Positions 25,973-32,991 of a DNA stretch of 60,134 nt are shown here, piece after piece. The stretch is from Chlamydiales bacterium (lineage in GTDB: Bacteria; Chlamydiota; Chlamydiia; Chlamydiales; JAAKFR01), in assembly GCA_022601635.1 (NCBI GenBank), contig JAJACG010000033.1, positions 1 through 60,134 on the forward strand, read 5' to 3'. Made by a program: the position numbers and the translations under genes. The notes beneath the pieces were generated by a model, which saw only the letters and a program-made list of their open reading frames with translations, ran no database searches and was not told the origin of the DNA. How positions within the stretch are numbered: position 1 is the stretch's first letter; each line of letters starts with the position of its first letter.

Positions 25973-26609
25973 AATTGTAGTAAAGCGGTTTGCCTGTTGG
26001 GATTTCCAGCTGTAACACCTCTTCTTGCGAAAGATTGTCCAGCTCCATCACGATGCTGCGCAATGAATTGCCATGTGCGGAGATAAGCACATTTTTCCCC
26101 GCCTCTAATTGCGGAACTATTACTTCATCAAAGTAGGGCAATGTGCGCTTGGCTGTCTTTTCCAAACTCTCTCCACCTGGAGGACAGGTGGCGAAGCTGC
26201 GTCGCCAAATCTTGACCTGCTCATCACCAAACTCTTCGCGCATTGTCTGCTTGTTTTTTCCCTGGAGCTCACCATACATACGCTCATTGAGCTGCCACGC
26301 CTGCATGACGGGAATGGTCTCAATTCCCTCGGGCACACAGTACCAATCGCAATTAGCTTCTCCATCTAGGTGACAAACTGCAGGAACGCGCTCTGTTTTG
26401 TGGTAGGCCATGGCGATCATTACAGTTTGCATGGCTCGCACAAGTGTGGAGGTGTAGATCAGGTCGATTTCATGTTCGGCCATCTCCCGGCCAGCAGCGA
26501 TGGCTTCCTCAATTCCCTCAGGGGCAAGGGGGATATCGACCCATCCAGTGAAAATATTTTGTTTATTCCACTGGGACTTTCCATGACGAAGTAGAATCAA
26601 TTTAGCCAT
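25944..26609 (-). CDS. gpmA: 2,3-bisphosphoglycerate-dependent phosphoglycerate mutase
   Basis: GpmA interconverts 3- and 2-phosphoglycerate in glycolysis and gluconeogenesis. The phosphohistidine motif LILLRHGKSQWN, the NIFTGWVDIPL segment, and the second histidine in ISAHGNSLRSIV are present. Start MAKLILLRHG at 26609 is preferred to an ATG 15 bases earlier by family alignment. At 221 residues it is slightly shorter than the 230-250 norm. The stop overlaps the nifS-like start by 29 bases. The gene is the Chlamydia CT722 counterpart by position. Confidence 0.96.
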   Translation of the reverse strand: MAKLILLRHGKSQWNKQNIFTGWVDIPLAPEGIEEAIAAGREMAEHEIDLIYTSTLVRAMQTVMIAMAYHKTERVPAVCHLDGEANCDWYCVPEGIETIPVMQAWQLNERMYGELQGKNKQTMREEFGDEQVKIWRRSFATCPPGGESLEKTAKRTLPYFDEVIVPQLEAGKNVLISAHGNSLRSIVMELDNLSQEEVLQLEIPTGKPLYYNYEGGRFALL

Positions 26610-26652
26610 TTTTCTCCCAATCAAAGATAAAAGGAGCTATAATATCAGCCCA

Positions 26653-27342
26653 ATGAGACTAAGTAAAGCTTTAGCACAAGCGGGCGTCGCCTCAAGGCGT
26701 GCCTCTGAAGAGATCATTTTCGATGGAAGGGTGAGTGTCAATGGGCAGATTGCCACGCTACCGCAGACCCAAGTGGAGCCCGAAAGGGATGAAATCTGCG
26801 TTGATGGCAAAATGCTTTCCGCCGAAAAAAAGGTCTATTTTTTACTTAACAAGCCGGTTGGCTATGACTGCACGAACAAACGTTTTTCCAAAAATAGTCG
26901 TCTGGTGATTGATCTCTTTGCCCACTGCCCTCAGCGCCTCTTCACTGTTGGCCGCCTAGATCGAGAGACAACAGGCGCCCTGATTGTGACCAATGATGGA
27001 GACTTCTCCCAGAGACTGATCCACCCCTCATTTGATCAGACTAAGGAGTATGTGGCTAGAACGGGGCAGGAGATCACAGCGGATCATCTCGCTCGCCTCC
27101 AGGAGGGAACACGCGTCCAGGGCGTCTGGATCACTCCTAAATCTGTGAAAAAGGTGCGTCGTGGAACGGTCAAAATCACCGTCTGCGAGGGCAAGAAGCA
27201 TGAGGTGAGAGAGCTGCTCAAGGTAGCTGGTCTCACAGTCTTAGAGCTCAAAAGGATCCGCCTTGGCCCATTCATTCTTGGCGAGCTACCCATTGGCGGA
27301 TTTCGTCCCCTGACAAGAGCTGAAATCTCACAGATCATATAG
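26653..27342 (+). CDS. RsuA/RluB/RluE family pseudouridine synthase
   Basis: An N-terminal S4 RNA-binding domain (about 1-48, LSKALAQAGVASRRASEEII and RVSVNGQIA) is followed by the catalytic core with VGRLDRETTGALIVTNDGD, whose aspartate attacks the target uridine, and the family C-terminal block ICEGKKHEVRELLK-like sequence (here TVCEGKKHEVRELLKVAGL). Such enzymes modify 23S or 16S rRNA. The RluB/RluE/RsuA choice cannot be made safely. Length 229 residues is normal. It is divergent from gpmA with 43 bases between, which must contain both promoters. Confidence 0.9.
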   Translation: MRLSKALAQAGVASRRASEEIIFDGRVSVNGQIATLPQTQVEPERDEICVDGKMLSAEKKVYFLLNKPVGYDCTNKRFSKNSRLVIDLFAHCPQRLFTVGRLDRETTGALIVTNDGDFSQRLIHPSFDQTKEYVARTGQEITADHLARLQEGTRVQGVWITPKSVKKVRRGTVKITVCEGKKHEVRELLKVAGLTVLELKRIRLGPFILGELPIGGFRPLTRAEISQII

Positions 27343-27392
27343 TCTTTACTTTACTTCAAATTCCACCTTATTTGTGTTAAAATACTTATAAT

Positions 27393-29207
27393 ATGGATAT
27401 TAGGATTACATCGACAGCAGGGAAGGTTTTTGCGGGTTATGGAGCTGCAGTGCTTTTAGCGGTTTCAGCTGTGGCGATTACATCGCTTTTTCGGCCCACA
27501 TTTGCCACTAATATTTTTAAAACCCGTCAAATTGGGCTGATTACGGCTGCTACCTCTGCCGTTCTGGGTACAGCCTTGACTGCACTTGTTGCCTGTTCTT
27601 TGACTAATAGGAGGCTGCTAGTCAAGGATTTGGGGGATCTAAGAAAATCGAAAGAAGCTGATACGGTACCTGAGCTTTCTGTTTTAGATAGTGTGTCTGA
27701 GGGATTGATAACTGAGGTAATGCGCGAGCAGGCTCCAGCTGTGGTAACTGAAGCACGGCAGGCTGATCAAGCAGCTATATTAGACGCTGAAGAAGAGTCA
27801 CTTGAGAACGCTCCGCTAGTTCCAGGCAATACAAACCTAGCTGAGCTTGCAAATGCAAGGCAAGCGAGAAAAAAGAAGCCCGCTCCAGTAACTCGTGAAC
27901 CATCATCTGAGCCTCTTCAAAAAGTTGCAACTAGTGTCGATAATACAGATATGAAAGCACTTGCAGAGGCTCGACGAATGAGAAGAAGGCCAAAGACTGC
28001 GCCTTCAGATCAACTACCAGCAAGGGCTAGACCTGCTATTCCAATTGCCAGACGGCCCACTGTCTCTATGACCCAGGAGCAGATTGAAAAAGTTACAATA
28101 CCGACAGATAAGAGAGATTCTCTGCAAATTGTACCACCTACTCTTGCTCCAGACGCGCTGATTGCAAGAGTGCGAGAGGAGCTCCCAGCTCTTGCCATGC
28201 CTACATCCCCAACTAACCGCCCTTACGCGGAGCTAAAAAGGCAAAGAGAGAACTTTGAGAAAGCTCTAGATGAAGCTCTGCAGCGCAAGCTTGAAGTTTG
28301 CTATAGCCGAAATCTTTTGCAAAGCTTGCAAACGTATCAGGAGGTGCAAGTCAAAGCGTTTAATGAGGCGATGTTTGAGATTGTCAAAGGGCATGCGCGC
28401 CTCTTGATAAAGGCTCCAGAGCTTTTTGCCAAAGAGCGCACCCTGCCACGAACAGGGTTTCAAGCACGAGAGATGCTACAGCGATTTATAGAGACAGCAG
28501 TGGGTGCAGCGGGAGTAAATGGCTACACACTCACTTCATCTGTGGAAGAGCATGGAGTTTGGTTTCATGAGATCACAGGTGTGAATTCTTGGGCTGGTAC
28601 CATTGAAGTGTGCAGACAGTTCGATATCTGCATGAAAGCTGATGGTACAATTCATGAAAAAGCTGCAGCACTTAAGCAGATCGTTGAGAAGCTCGGTGAT
28701 GCCTATGACGCTATTGCCAAAGCCAAGGTAGATGAGATGATTACTTGGCAACAAAAACAGGTGGACCAAAAACTTGTACTTACCCCCTTCAGTTGGATCG
28801 AGCAAGGAGCAGCCCCCGCAGCTGTAACAATTGCCAATTCGATTCGCACGATCAATGAACGACTAGAGAGAGTAGTGCCAGACTTTCAGATCGAGGGTAT
28901 TAACGAGATCCCACAGCAATTTCGCACCCGTCTTTTTTCTGGAGAGGGTGATACAGCTGAGCAGATCCAAAATGGAACTGGCGAATTAACCCAGGAGATT
29001 GCTTTGTGGCAAGCGGAGCAACTACAGCGCCAAGACCAAGAGGAAGCGGACCATGCGTTGGCAGAAAGGTTAGCTGACCAACTGCATCGTGATCCGGCTA
29101 TGCAAGCGCGTATCAATAGGGCTGTCGCAATGGGTGCCGAACGCGAATTTCTTCAAGGACTTGACGGGGAAGTCCTGGAAGCCGCTCTTGCTCAATTCCA
29201 AATCTGA
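27393..29207 (+). CDS. Large hypothetical protein with N-terminal bilobed hydrophobic domain
   Basis: Two hydrophobic segments sit close together at the N-terminus (about residues 12-32 and 46-68), separated by roughly 14 residues, with no cleavable signal peptide. The rest, about 530 residues, is hydrophilic. It contains two similar basic motifs, NLAELANARQARKKKPAP near 148 and DMKALAEARRMRRRPKTAP near 187, and a predicted helical C-terminal half. A bilobed hydrophobic hairpin is the hallmark of chlamydial inclusion-membrane (Inc) proteins, so a type III secreted Inc-like effector is possible, but no sequence homology is claimed. It has its own upstream gap of 50 bases with TAAAAT as a -10 candidate and is followed by hairpins and repeat R3. 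Confidence 0.75.
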   Translation: MDIRITSTAGKVFAGYGAAVLLAVSAVAITSLFRPTFATNIFKTRQIGLITAATSAVLGTALTALVACSLTNRRLLVKDLGDLRKSKEADTVPELSVLDSVSEGLITEVMREQAPAVVTEARQADQAAILDAEEESLENAPLVPGNTNLAELANARQARKKKPAPVTREPSSEPLQKVATSVDNTDMKALAEARRMRRRPKTAPSDQLPARARPAIPIARRPTVSMTQEQIEKVTIPTDKRDSLQIVPPTLAPDALIARVREELPALAMPTSPTNRPYAELKRQRENFEKALDEALQRKLEVCYSRNLLQSLQTYQEVQVKAFNEAMFEIVKGHARLLIKAPELFAKERTLPRTGFQAREMLQRFIETAVGAAGVNGYTLTSSVEEHGVWFHEITGVNSWAGTIEVCRQFDICMKADGTIHEKAAALKQIVEKLGDAYDAIAKAKVDEMITWQQKQVDQKLVLTPFSWIEQGAAPAAVTIANSIRTINERLERVVPDFQIEGINEIPQQFRTRLFSGEGDTAEQIQNGTGELTQEIALWQAEQLQRQDQEEADHALAERLADQLHRDPAMQARINRAVAMGAEREFLQGLDGEVLEAALAQFQI

Positions 29208-29227
29208 GTTAATTCGAAAAAATTCCG

Positions 29228-29309
29228 CAAGTTTTTAGCTGGCTCCGCCAGCTTTCAAACTTACGTCAGGGGGCGAGCCCGGCACACGCCGGTCTTGCCC
29301 ACAAGACGT
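29228..29309. repeat. Pair of GC-rich hairpins after the 604-residue gene
   Basis: Two palindromes stand side by side. The first has arms AAGTTT...AGCTGG and CCAGCT...AAACTT (29229-29264). The second has outer arms CTTACGTC and GACGTAAG around a GC-rich inner stem (GGGCGAGCCCGGC against GCCGGTCTTGCCC) with loop ACAC. They directly abut the half-palindrome of repeat R3. No T-run follows, so a Rho-independent terminator is not supported on either strand; a mobile-element end or structured repeat is more likely. Confidence 0.65.
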
Positions 29310-29475
29310 AAGGAGATACTGAACAAGTACCTGGCTAGAAATTTCGATAAGATTTCTATTGAGGGGAATTTCGGAGCCGAACGTCTAACCCCTTGTGGGT
29401 TAGTCGAGGCGAGAACGATACCTCGATAGAAAGATTGTCGGAAGATCTGGTAAGGGAGTTGTTCAGTTTCTTCCT
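29310..29475. repeat. Dispersed palindromic repeat, copy R3
   Basis: R3 is one unit: half of the palindrome module (AAGGAGATACTGAAC, 29310-29324), then a full hairpin module with outer arms at 29341-29364 and 29420-29446 and inner stem CTAACCC/GGGTTAG at 29385-29402. The arms match over about 22 positions with few mismatches. The rest of the 29208-29678 gap holds the two hairpins before it and, after it, an AT-rich leader with a ten-codon ORF and the promoter area of the bufferin-like gene. Confidence 0.85.
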
Positions 29476-29550
29476 AAAAACTTGCTAATTTTTTTTACTC
29501 ACCATCTTCGCAGCAAAGAAACCACTGTGATCAATAAAAGGAGCATCTAG

Positions 29551-29583
29551 ATGAAAAGGAATACAACAGACAGCTCGTTCTAG
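29551..29583 (+). CDS. Possible ten-codon leader ORF upstream of the bufferin-like gene
   Basis: A ten-codon frame (MKRNTTDSSF) starts with an ATG that has AAAAGGAG eleven to twelve bases upstream, in a 200-base region without other genes. It could be a leader peptide for the metallophore operon, or the remains of a decayed gene. Nothing but the ribosome site supports it. Confidence 0.2.
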   Translation: MKRNTTDSSF

Positions 29584-29614
29584 GGGAAATCTGACTTATT
29601 CAATAAAAGCTAGC

Positions 29615-29643
29615 TTGCACAGTTTCAAAAAAAGATATAAGGT
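29615..29643 (+). promoter_or_regulatory. Weak promoter candidate for the MNIO cluster
   Basis: A TTGCAC hexamer (29615-29620) is followed by TATAAG at 29636-29641, with only 15 bases between, or TAAGGT at 29638-29643 with 17. It lies 36-41 bases before the start of the bufferin-like gene, in the right place for a transcription start. The match is imperfect and I give it as a candidate only. No recognisable metal-regulator operator is seen. Confidence 0.3.
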
Positions 29644-29678
29644 CAGATCTAGAGCTAAAATCTATTCGGAGGGCTTAG

Positions 29679-30089
29679 ATGAATAAAAGAGAGTTAGCAA
29701 CTCTAGCTGTGATCGGTGCAACTGCCATCACAACTGGTTGCCAAAAAGGGACTGCTGACCATGGCGAAGAGAAGCACATGGATGATGAGCAGCATAACAC
29801 AAACAATCAACATGATATGTCTGCAGAAAAAAAGGCGTTTTATGAGACGCTTTCTGTTGGTGGTAAACGTAAATTCATGGAGCTAGATGAACATCATCAA
29901 GCTATGGCTATGGAGATGGCACACCAAAGCTGCAATGGTCAAAATGAGTGTGCCGGGATGGGAGGCTGCAAGAGCGCCCACAACGCATGCGCAGGGAAAA
30001 ATGGCTGTAAGGGGCAAGGCGGTGAGCCCGTTAAGGACCCAAATAAAGCAGTCATGGTGCAACTCATGAAGCAATCTGGTGAGCGTTGA
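29679..30089 (+). CDS. Bufferin-like (BufA2-type) RiPP metallophore precursor
   Basis: This 136-residue protein has an N-terminal signal sequence (MNKRELATLAVIGATAITTG) ending at C21, possibly a lipoprotein signal although the box TTGC is weak. A His-rich linker follows (H28, H33, H39, H45), then a segment KKAFYETLSVGGKRKFMELD, and a glycine-rich core with five evenly spaced cysteines: C85, C91, C97, C104, C110, each in a CxGxxx-type unit (CNGQNE, CAGMGG, CAGKNG, CKGQGG). This matches the BufA2 style I know, such as NACKGQ repeats in periplasmic bufferin-type metallophores whose cysteines are modified by the adjacent MNIO enzyme. A strong ribosome site GGAGGG precedes the ATG. Its stop codon overlaps the TTG start of the MNIO gene. 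Export and metal buffering, probably copper, are inferred. Confidence 0.82.
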   Translation: MNKRELATLAVIGATAITTGCQKGTADHGEEKHMDDEQHNTNNQHDMSAEKKAFYETLSVGGKRKFMELDEHHQAMAMEMAHQSCNGQNECAGMGGCKSAHNACAGKNGCKGQGGEPVKDPNKAVMVQLMKQSGER

Positions 30090-30895
30090 ATCTAGGAATC
30101 GGTGTCGGCCTTAGACCGGTACATATGGAGGAGATCTTTGCCTCCGAACCTATGATCGACTGGTTTGAAATCATCAGTGAGAACTTCTTGGACGTCGGCG
30201 GACGCCCACTGGAAAACCTCCGCCGCATTTTAGAGCGCTTCGTCGTCGTCCAACATGGTGTCAATCTCGCAATTGGTAGCGCATGCCCCCTTGACTGGGA
30301 CTACCTCAAAAAATTAAAAGCACTCACTAAAATCACCAAGACTCCCTGGCTCTCAGACCACCTCTGCTGGGGAAGACTCCCAGGCGCCCACTTTCATGAC
30401 CTCCTTCCACTTCCATATACTGAGGAAGTCATCAAACATGTGGTCGAAAGAGCTCGCATCGTCCAAGACTATCTCGAAATCCCCTTCGCCCTTGAAAATC
30501 TCTCCTCCTACCTCACCTTTGAAGCTGATCAAATGAGCGAATGGGAATTCTACAGTCGTATCGTGCAAGAAGCTGACATCCATATGATGCTTGATATCAA
30601 CAACATCTACGTATCTTCTAGAAATCATGGCTTTAATGTTCAGGATTACATCGATAATATCCCAATGGAGAGAGTGATTCAGATTCACCTTGCAGGCCAT
30701 ACAGACAATGGATCCTGGGTGCTCGATTCCCATGATCAACCGGTTTGTGACGCTGTTTGGAAGCTCTATGCGGAGGTATGGCCACAAACAAACCAAGCCT
30801 CAACCCTTCTCGAATGGGATGATAACTTTGTCTCTTTTGCAAAAACCTGCGAAGAGGCGAAAAAGGCTAAAGAGTTCCAAGGGGCGCTATGTTAA
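30086..30895 (+). CDS. MNIO family (DUF692) RiPP-modifying oxidative enzyme, BufB-like
   Basis: Multinuclear non-heme iron oxidative enzymes (MNIO, formerly DUF692; MbnB, TglH, BufB) use two or three iron ions to convert cysteines in peptide precursors. The TIM-barrel metal ligands are visible: E32, H57, SDH at 90-92, ENLS at 137-140, the block MMLDINNIYVSSRNHG with D170, N172 and H181, H201 and H205 in IHLAGHTD, DSHD at 214-217, and E243/D245. Length of 269 residues is normal. The start is TTG, overlapping the precursor stop as TTGA, so the enzyme is translated by coupling to its substrate. The next gene overlaps by seven bases. It probably modifies the cysteines of the upstream precursor. 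Confidence 0.9.
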   Translation: MNLGIGVGLRPVHMEEIFASEPMIDWFEIISENFLDVGGRPLENLRRILERFVVVQHGVNLAIGSACPLDWDYLKKLKALTKITKTPWLSDHLCWGRLPGAHFHDLLPLPYTEEVIKHVVERARIVQDYLEIPFALENLSSYLTFEADQMSEWEFYSRIVQEADIHMMLDINNIYVSSRNHGFNVQDYIDNIPMERVIQIHLAGHTDNGSWVLDSHDQPVCDAVWKLYAEVWPQTNQASTLLEWDDNFVSFAKTCEEAKKAKEFQGALC

Positions 30896-31602
30896 AGGAG
30901 ATTCAGGAATTCTTGGGCCATGCAATCTCATCAAAAGAGATGGATATTGATGCAGACGGAATCGTAACAGCTGGACCTGTTTTGACAGCAAATGAAAGGT
31001 TAGGGATTTATCACGATCAATATTGGCTTCGACTACTAGATGTCCTCAAAACAAGCTTCCCCACCTTGGAAAAAGAGCTGGGTGATCAATTTGATCACAA
31101 CGTTGGTATCCCATTTCTACAAGAATACCCACCAGATACATGGGCTCTTTGTCGCATCGGAGAAAAATTGCCCAGCTGGCTCAACGATCCCCATCTATCA
31201 ACTATCGCCGCCCTTGATTGGGCTGCAGAAATCGCCTTCTGGGAAAAAAATGAAAAAATCCCCGACTTTTCCACGTGGAACCGCGAAGAACTCTTCAAAA
31301 AGAAGCTCTATCTACAACCCTCAATCACACTCTTTGATCTAGAGGCTGACTACTTCGCCTATCGCGAGGAAAAAGAATTAGAAAAACGACGCTGCTTCTT
31401 TGTCGTCTATAGAAGTCCAAAGGGACTTGCCTCATGGCGAGAAATTTGCAAAACACAGTATGAACTACTTACTTCATTTCAAAAGGGTTGCTCAATAGAG
31501 GCCGCTTGTGATGAAATAGAGGCGGGCGAAGAGATCGCTCTATGGTTTAAAGAATGGACATCGTGGCACTTCTTTTCGGAATCTTCTTCGCACTTATCTT
31601 GA
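30889..31602 (+). CDS. DUF2063 partner protein, BufC-like
   Basis: The N-terminal 140 residues fit DUF2063: NERLGIYHDQYWLRLLDVLK, SFPTLEKELGDQF, and CRIGEKLPSWL. DUF2063 proteins accompany MNIO enzymes and are thought to bind and present the precursor (compare MbnC). The C-terminal 90 residues are the less conserved part usual for this family. Length is 237 residues. It overlaps the MNIO gene by seven bases, so precursor, enzyme and partner form a three-gene unit. The older name 'putative DNA-binding domain' should not be taken as function. Confidence 0.87.
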   Translation: MLKEIQEFLGHAISSKEMDIDADGIVTAGPVLTANERLGIYHDQYWLRLLDVLKTSFPTLEKELGDQFDHNVGIPFLQEYPPDTWALCRIGEKLPSWLNDPHLSTIAALDWAAEIAFWEKNEKIPDFSTWNREELFKKKLYLQPSITLFDLEADYFAYREEKELEKRRCFFVVYRSPKGLASWREICKTQYELLTSFQKGCSIEAACDEIEAGEEIALWFKEWTSWHFFSESSSHLS

Positions 31603-31787
31603 CGATGCATTTGCAGAAAAAGCGGCGTGTCCGCTTGGTCATACGCGGTTATGAAGAGCGGATTGAGAAATTGGAGCAGAGATTGAAAGCTGCAAAGGGA
31701 GAAGCGCACCTTTCTGCAAGCAATCAGCTCCGCTTTTTACAGCGTGGACTACAAGAATATGTTTGCGAAAAAAAGAAGCTACTTTAA
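31554..31787 (+). CDS. Small membrane-anchored helical protein
   Basis: A single N-terminal transmembrane segment (about residues 3-19, IVALLFGIFFALILT) is followed by a basic stretch QKKRRVRLVIRG and a charged helix or coiled coil. The frame overlaps the DUF2063 gene by 49 bases, more than its neighbours do, so either the start is correct and the genes are coupled or the real start is a later codon. No family is recognised. Its place right after the MNIO trio makes a role in that system possible but unproven. Confidence 0.6.
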   Translation: MDIVALLFGIFFALILTMHLQKKRRVRLVIRGYEERIEKLEQRLKAAKGEAHLSASNQLRFLQRGLQEYVCEKKKLL

Positions 31788-31796
31788 TCTGGTTCT

Positions 31797-32516
31797 ATGC
31801 GCATTTTCTATCTTCTTCTTCTTCTCACAGCCTGTTCTGAAGTCAAAACCGGTCCCTATTCCATTGGCCGTGATCAAACCTGGTTCCCCCTCAACTTAGG
31901 CCAGCGCACAGCAAATGTGACAGCTTTTTCCACCGCCTTAATCCAAGAAATCGCTAAAGAGGAGAGTGTTCCGCTCGAGATCTACAATGTCAGTTGGAAT
32001 CAGCTTTTCGCTTCTCTAAACGAGAAAGAGTATGCTGGGGTTCTAACCTCTTTACCCCCAAACAGCGAAAATGAGGATCGCTTTAGTTTTTCCGATCCCT
32101 TCCTCTATCTCGGCCCCGTTTTGGTGGTGCGTCAAAATAGCGATGTCCACTCTCTCAAAGAGATGGAGGGTAAAATGATTGGAACCAGTCAGTATGATGA
32201 CTCGGTGATTCTTCTGCAGCGCGACCCTAAAATTCTTATTGAGCTTTACTCCAATCTCGCCACCGGGTTAGATGACCTAGCAAGCGGTCGAATCGATGGG
32301 CTTCTGCTTCCAACATTAGAGGCGCACGCCGTCATACCTGCTAGATTTCCTGGTGTTCTCAAAATTGCCACACCACCTCTGACTGATAAAGCGCTGAGGC
32401 TGGCTACTCTACATGGCGAAAATGAAAACTTGATTTCACACTTCAACAAGGGACTGCGCAAAGTTCAGAGTAAGGGACGCTACCAAGCTCTGCGCGAAAA
32501 GTTTTCTATCTATTAA
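31797..32516 (+). CDS. Extracellular solute-binding lipoprotein, amino-acid type (family 3)
   Basis: A short signal peptide with lipobox LLTACS (C13) marks a lipoprotein. The mature part has the bilobed periplasmic-binding fold of ABC amino-acid receptors: SIGRDQTWFPLNL near the start, EEYAGVLTSLPPNSE-like ligand region, FSDPFLYLGPVLVV, MEGKMIGTSQYDDS and RIDGLLLPTLEA. It is 239 residues, similar to ArtJ-type binding proteins of Chlamydia. No permease or ATPase gene is nearby, so it must work with a transporter encoded elsewhere. It is ten bases downstream of the small membrane gene, so it could belong to the same transcript. Confidence 0.82.
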   Translation: MRIFYLLLLLTACSEVKTGPYSIGRDQTWFPLNLGQRTANVTAFSTALIQEIAKEESVPLEIYNVSWNQLFASLNEKEYAGVLTSLPPNSENEDRFSFSDPFLYLGPVLVVRQNSDVHSLKEMEGKMIGTSQYDDSVILLQRDPKILIELYSNLATGLDDLASGRIDGLLLPTLEAHAVIPARFPGVLKIATPPLTDKALRLATLHGENENLISHFNKGLRKVQSKGRYQALREKFSIY

Positions 32517-32555
32517 TCTGAACTTTATGCTATGTTGCAGGCGGAGGATTTAACT

Positions 32556-32858
32556 ATGGCCTGCTGTTCTACTGTTCAAAACCAAAATCAACCAAAGTGC
32601 TTTTGCATTTCAACTCGCTCGGCGTGGATGCTCACTGCTGTAGTTGGTGCAGCGATTTTAGCTTTTGGAGTAACGGCTCTTACCTCTATCAATGGGTCTG
32701 CTACCAACCCAATGCATCAACTTGTCCATAAAGTTGCTGTGTGCGTTGGCTCTAATCCCCTCTCAATGCCGATTCTTGTCGCCACTGTGGGAGGTGCATT
32801 CACACTCGCTGCCACCTTAGGATATGGCCATGAAGTCAGGAAAGCTCCTACGCAGTAG
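32556..32858 (+). CDS. Small protein with two hydrophobic segments
   Basis: The ATG at 32556 has GGAGGA eight bases upstream and is preferred to one at 32532, giving 100 residues (MACCSTVQNQ...). Cysteines cluster at the N-terminus (CC, then CFC). Two hydrophobic segments lie about residues 24-46 and 68-88, an Inc-like or simple two-helix membrane arrangement. No family is recognised. The 3' end overlaps the next small gene. Confidence 0.65.
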   Translation: MACCSTVQNQNQPKCFCISTRSAWMLTAVVGAAILAFGVTALTSINGSATNPMHQLVHKVAVCVGSNPLSMPILVATVGGAFTLAATLGYGHEVRKAPTQ

Positions 32859-32991
32859 CGGTTTTACTCTGCTCCTGCTCGCTGCAACCTTTTTGATGAT
32901 TTTAGGCACCGTTGTTGTCAGCTCATTTTACCGCAAATCTAACAGCACTGGAATCGATCCCGCTCGCATCAAAGAGCTGCGCGCATGCTAA
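32824..32991 (+). CDS. Single-pass membrane protein, 55 residues, before the SafE-like gene
   Basis: A frame too short for routine calling starts at 32824 (or an ATG six bases later) and reads MAMKSGKLLRSSGFTLLLLA onward, a single membrane anchor of about 20 hydrophobic residues with basic residues before it, ending in DPARIKELRAC. It overlaps the preceding gene by 35 bases and the SafE-like start by seven, filling the gap exactly, which supports it as real. It resembles in layout the small anchored proteins next to copper or cytochrome-oxidase assembly genes, but I cannot assign it. Confidence 0.5.
   Translation: MAMKSGKLLRSSGFTLLLLAATFLMILGTVVVSSFYRKSNSTGIDPARIKELRAC

Noticed and set aside
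29228-29309. Rho-independent terminator for the 604-residue gene
   Set aside because: The hairpins lack a following T-run on either strand.
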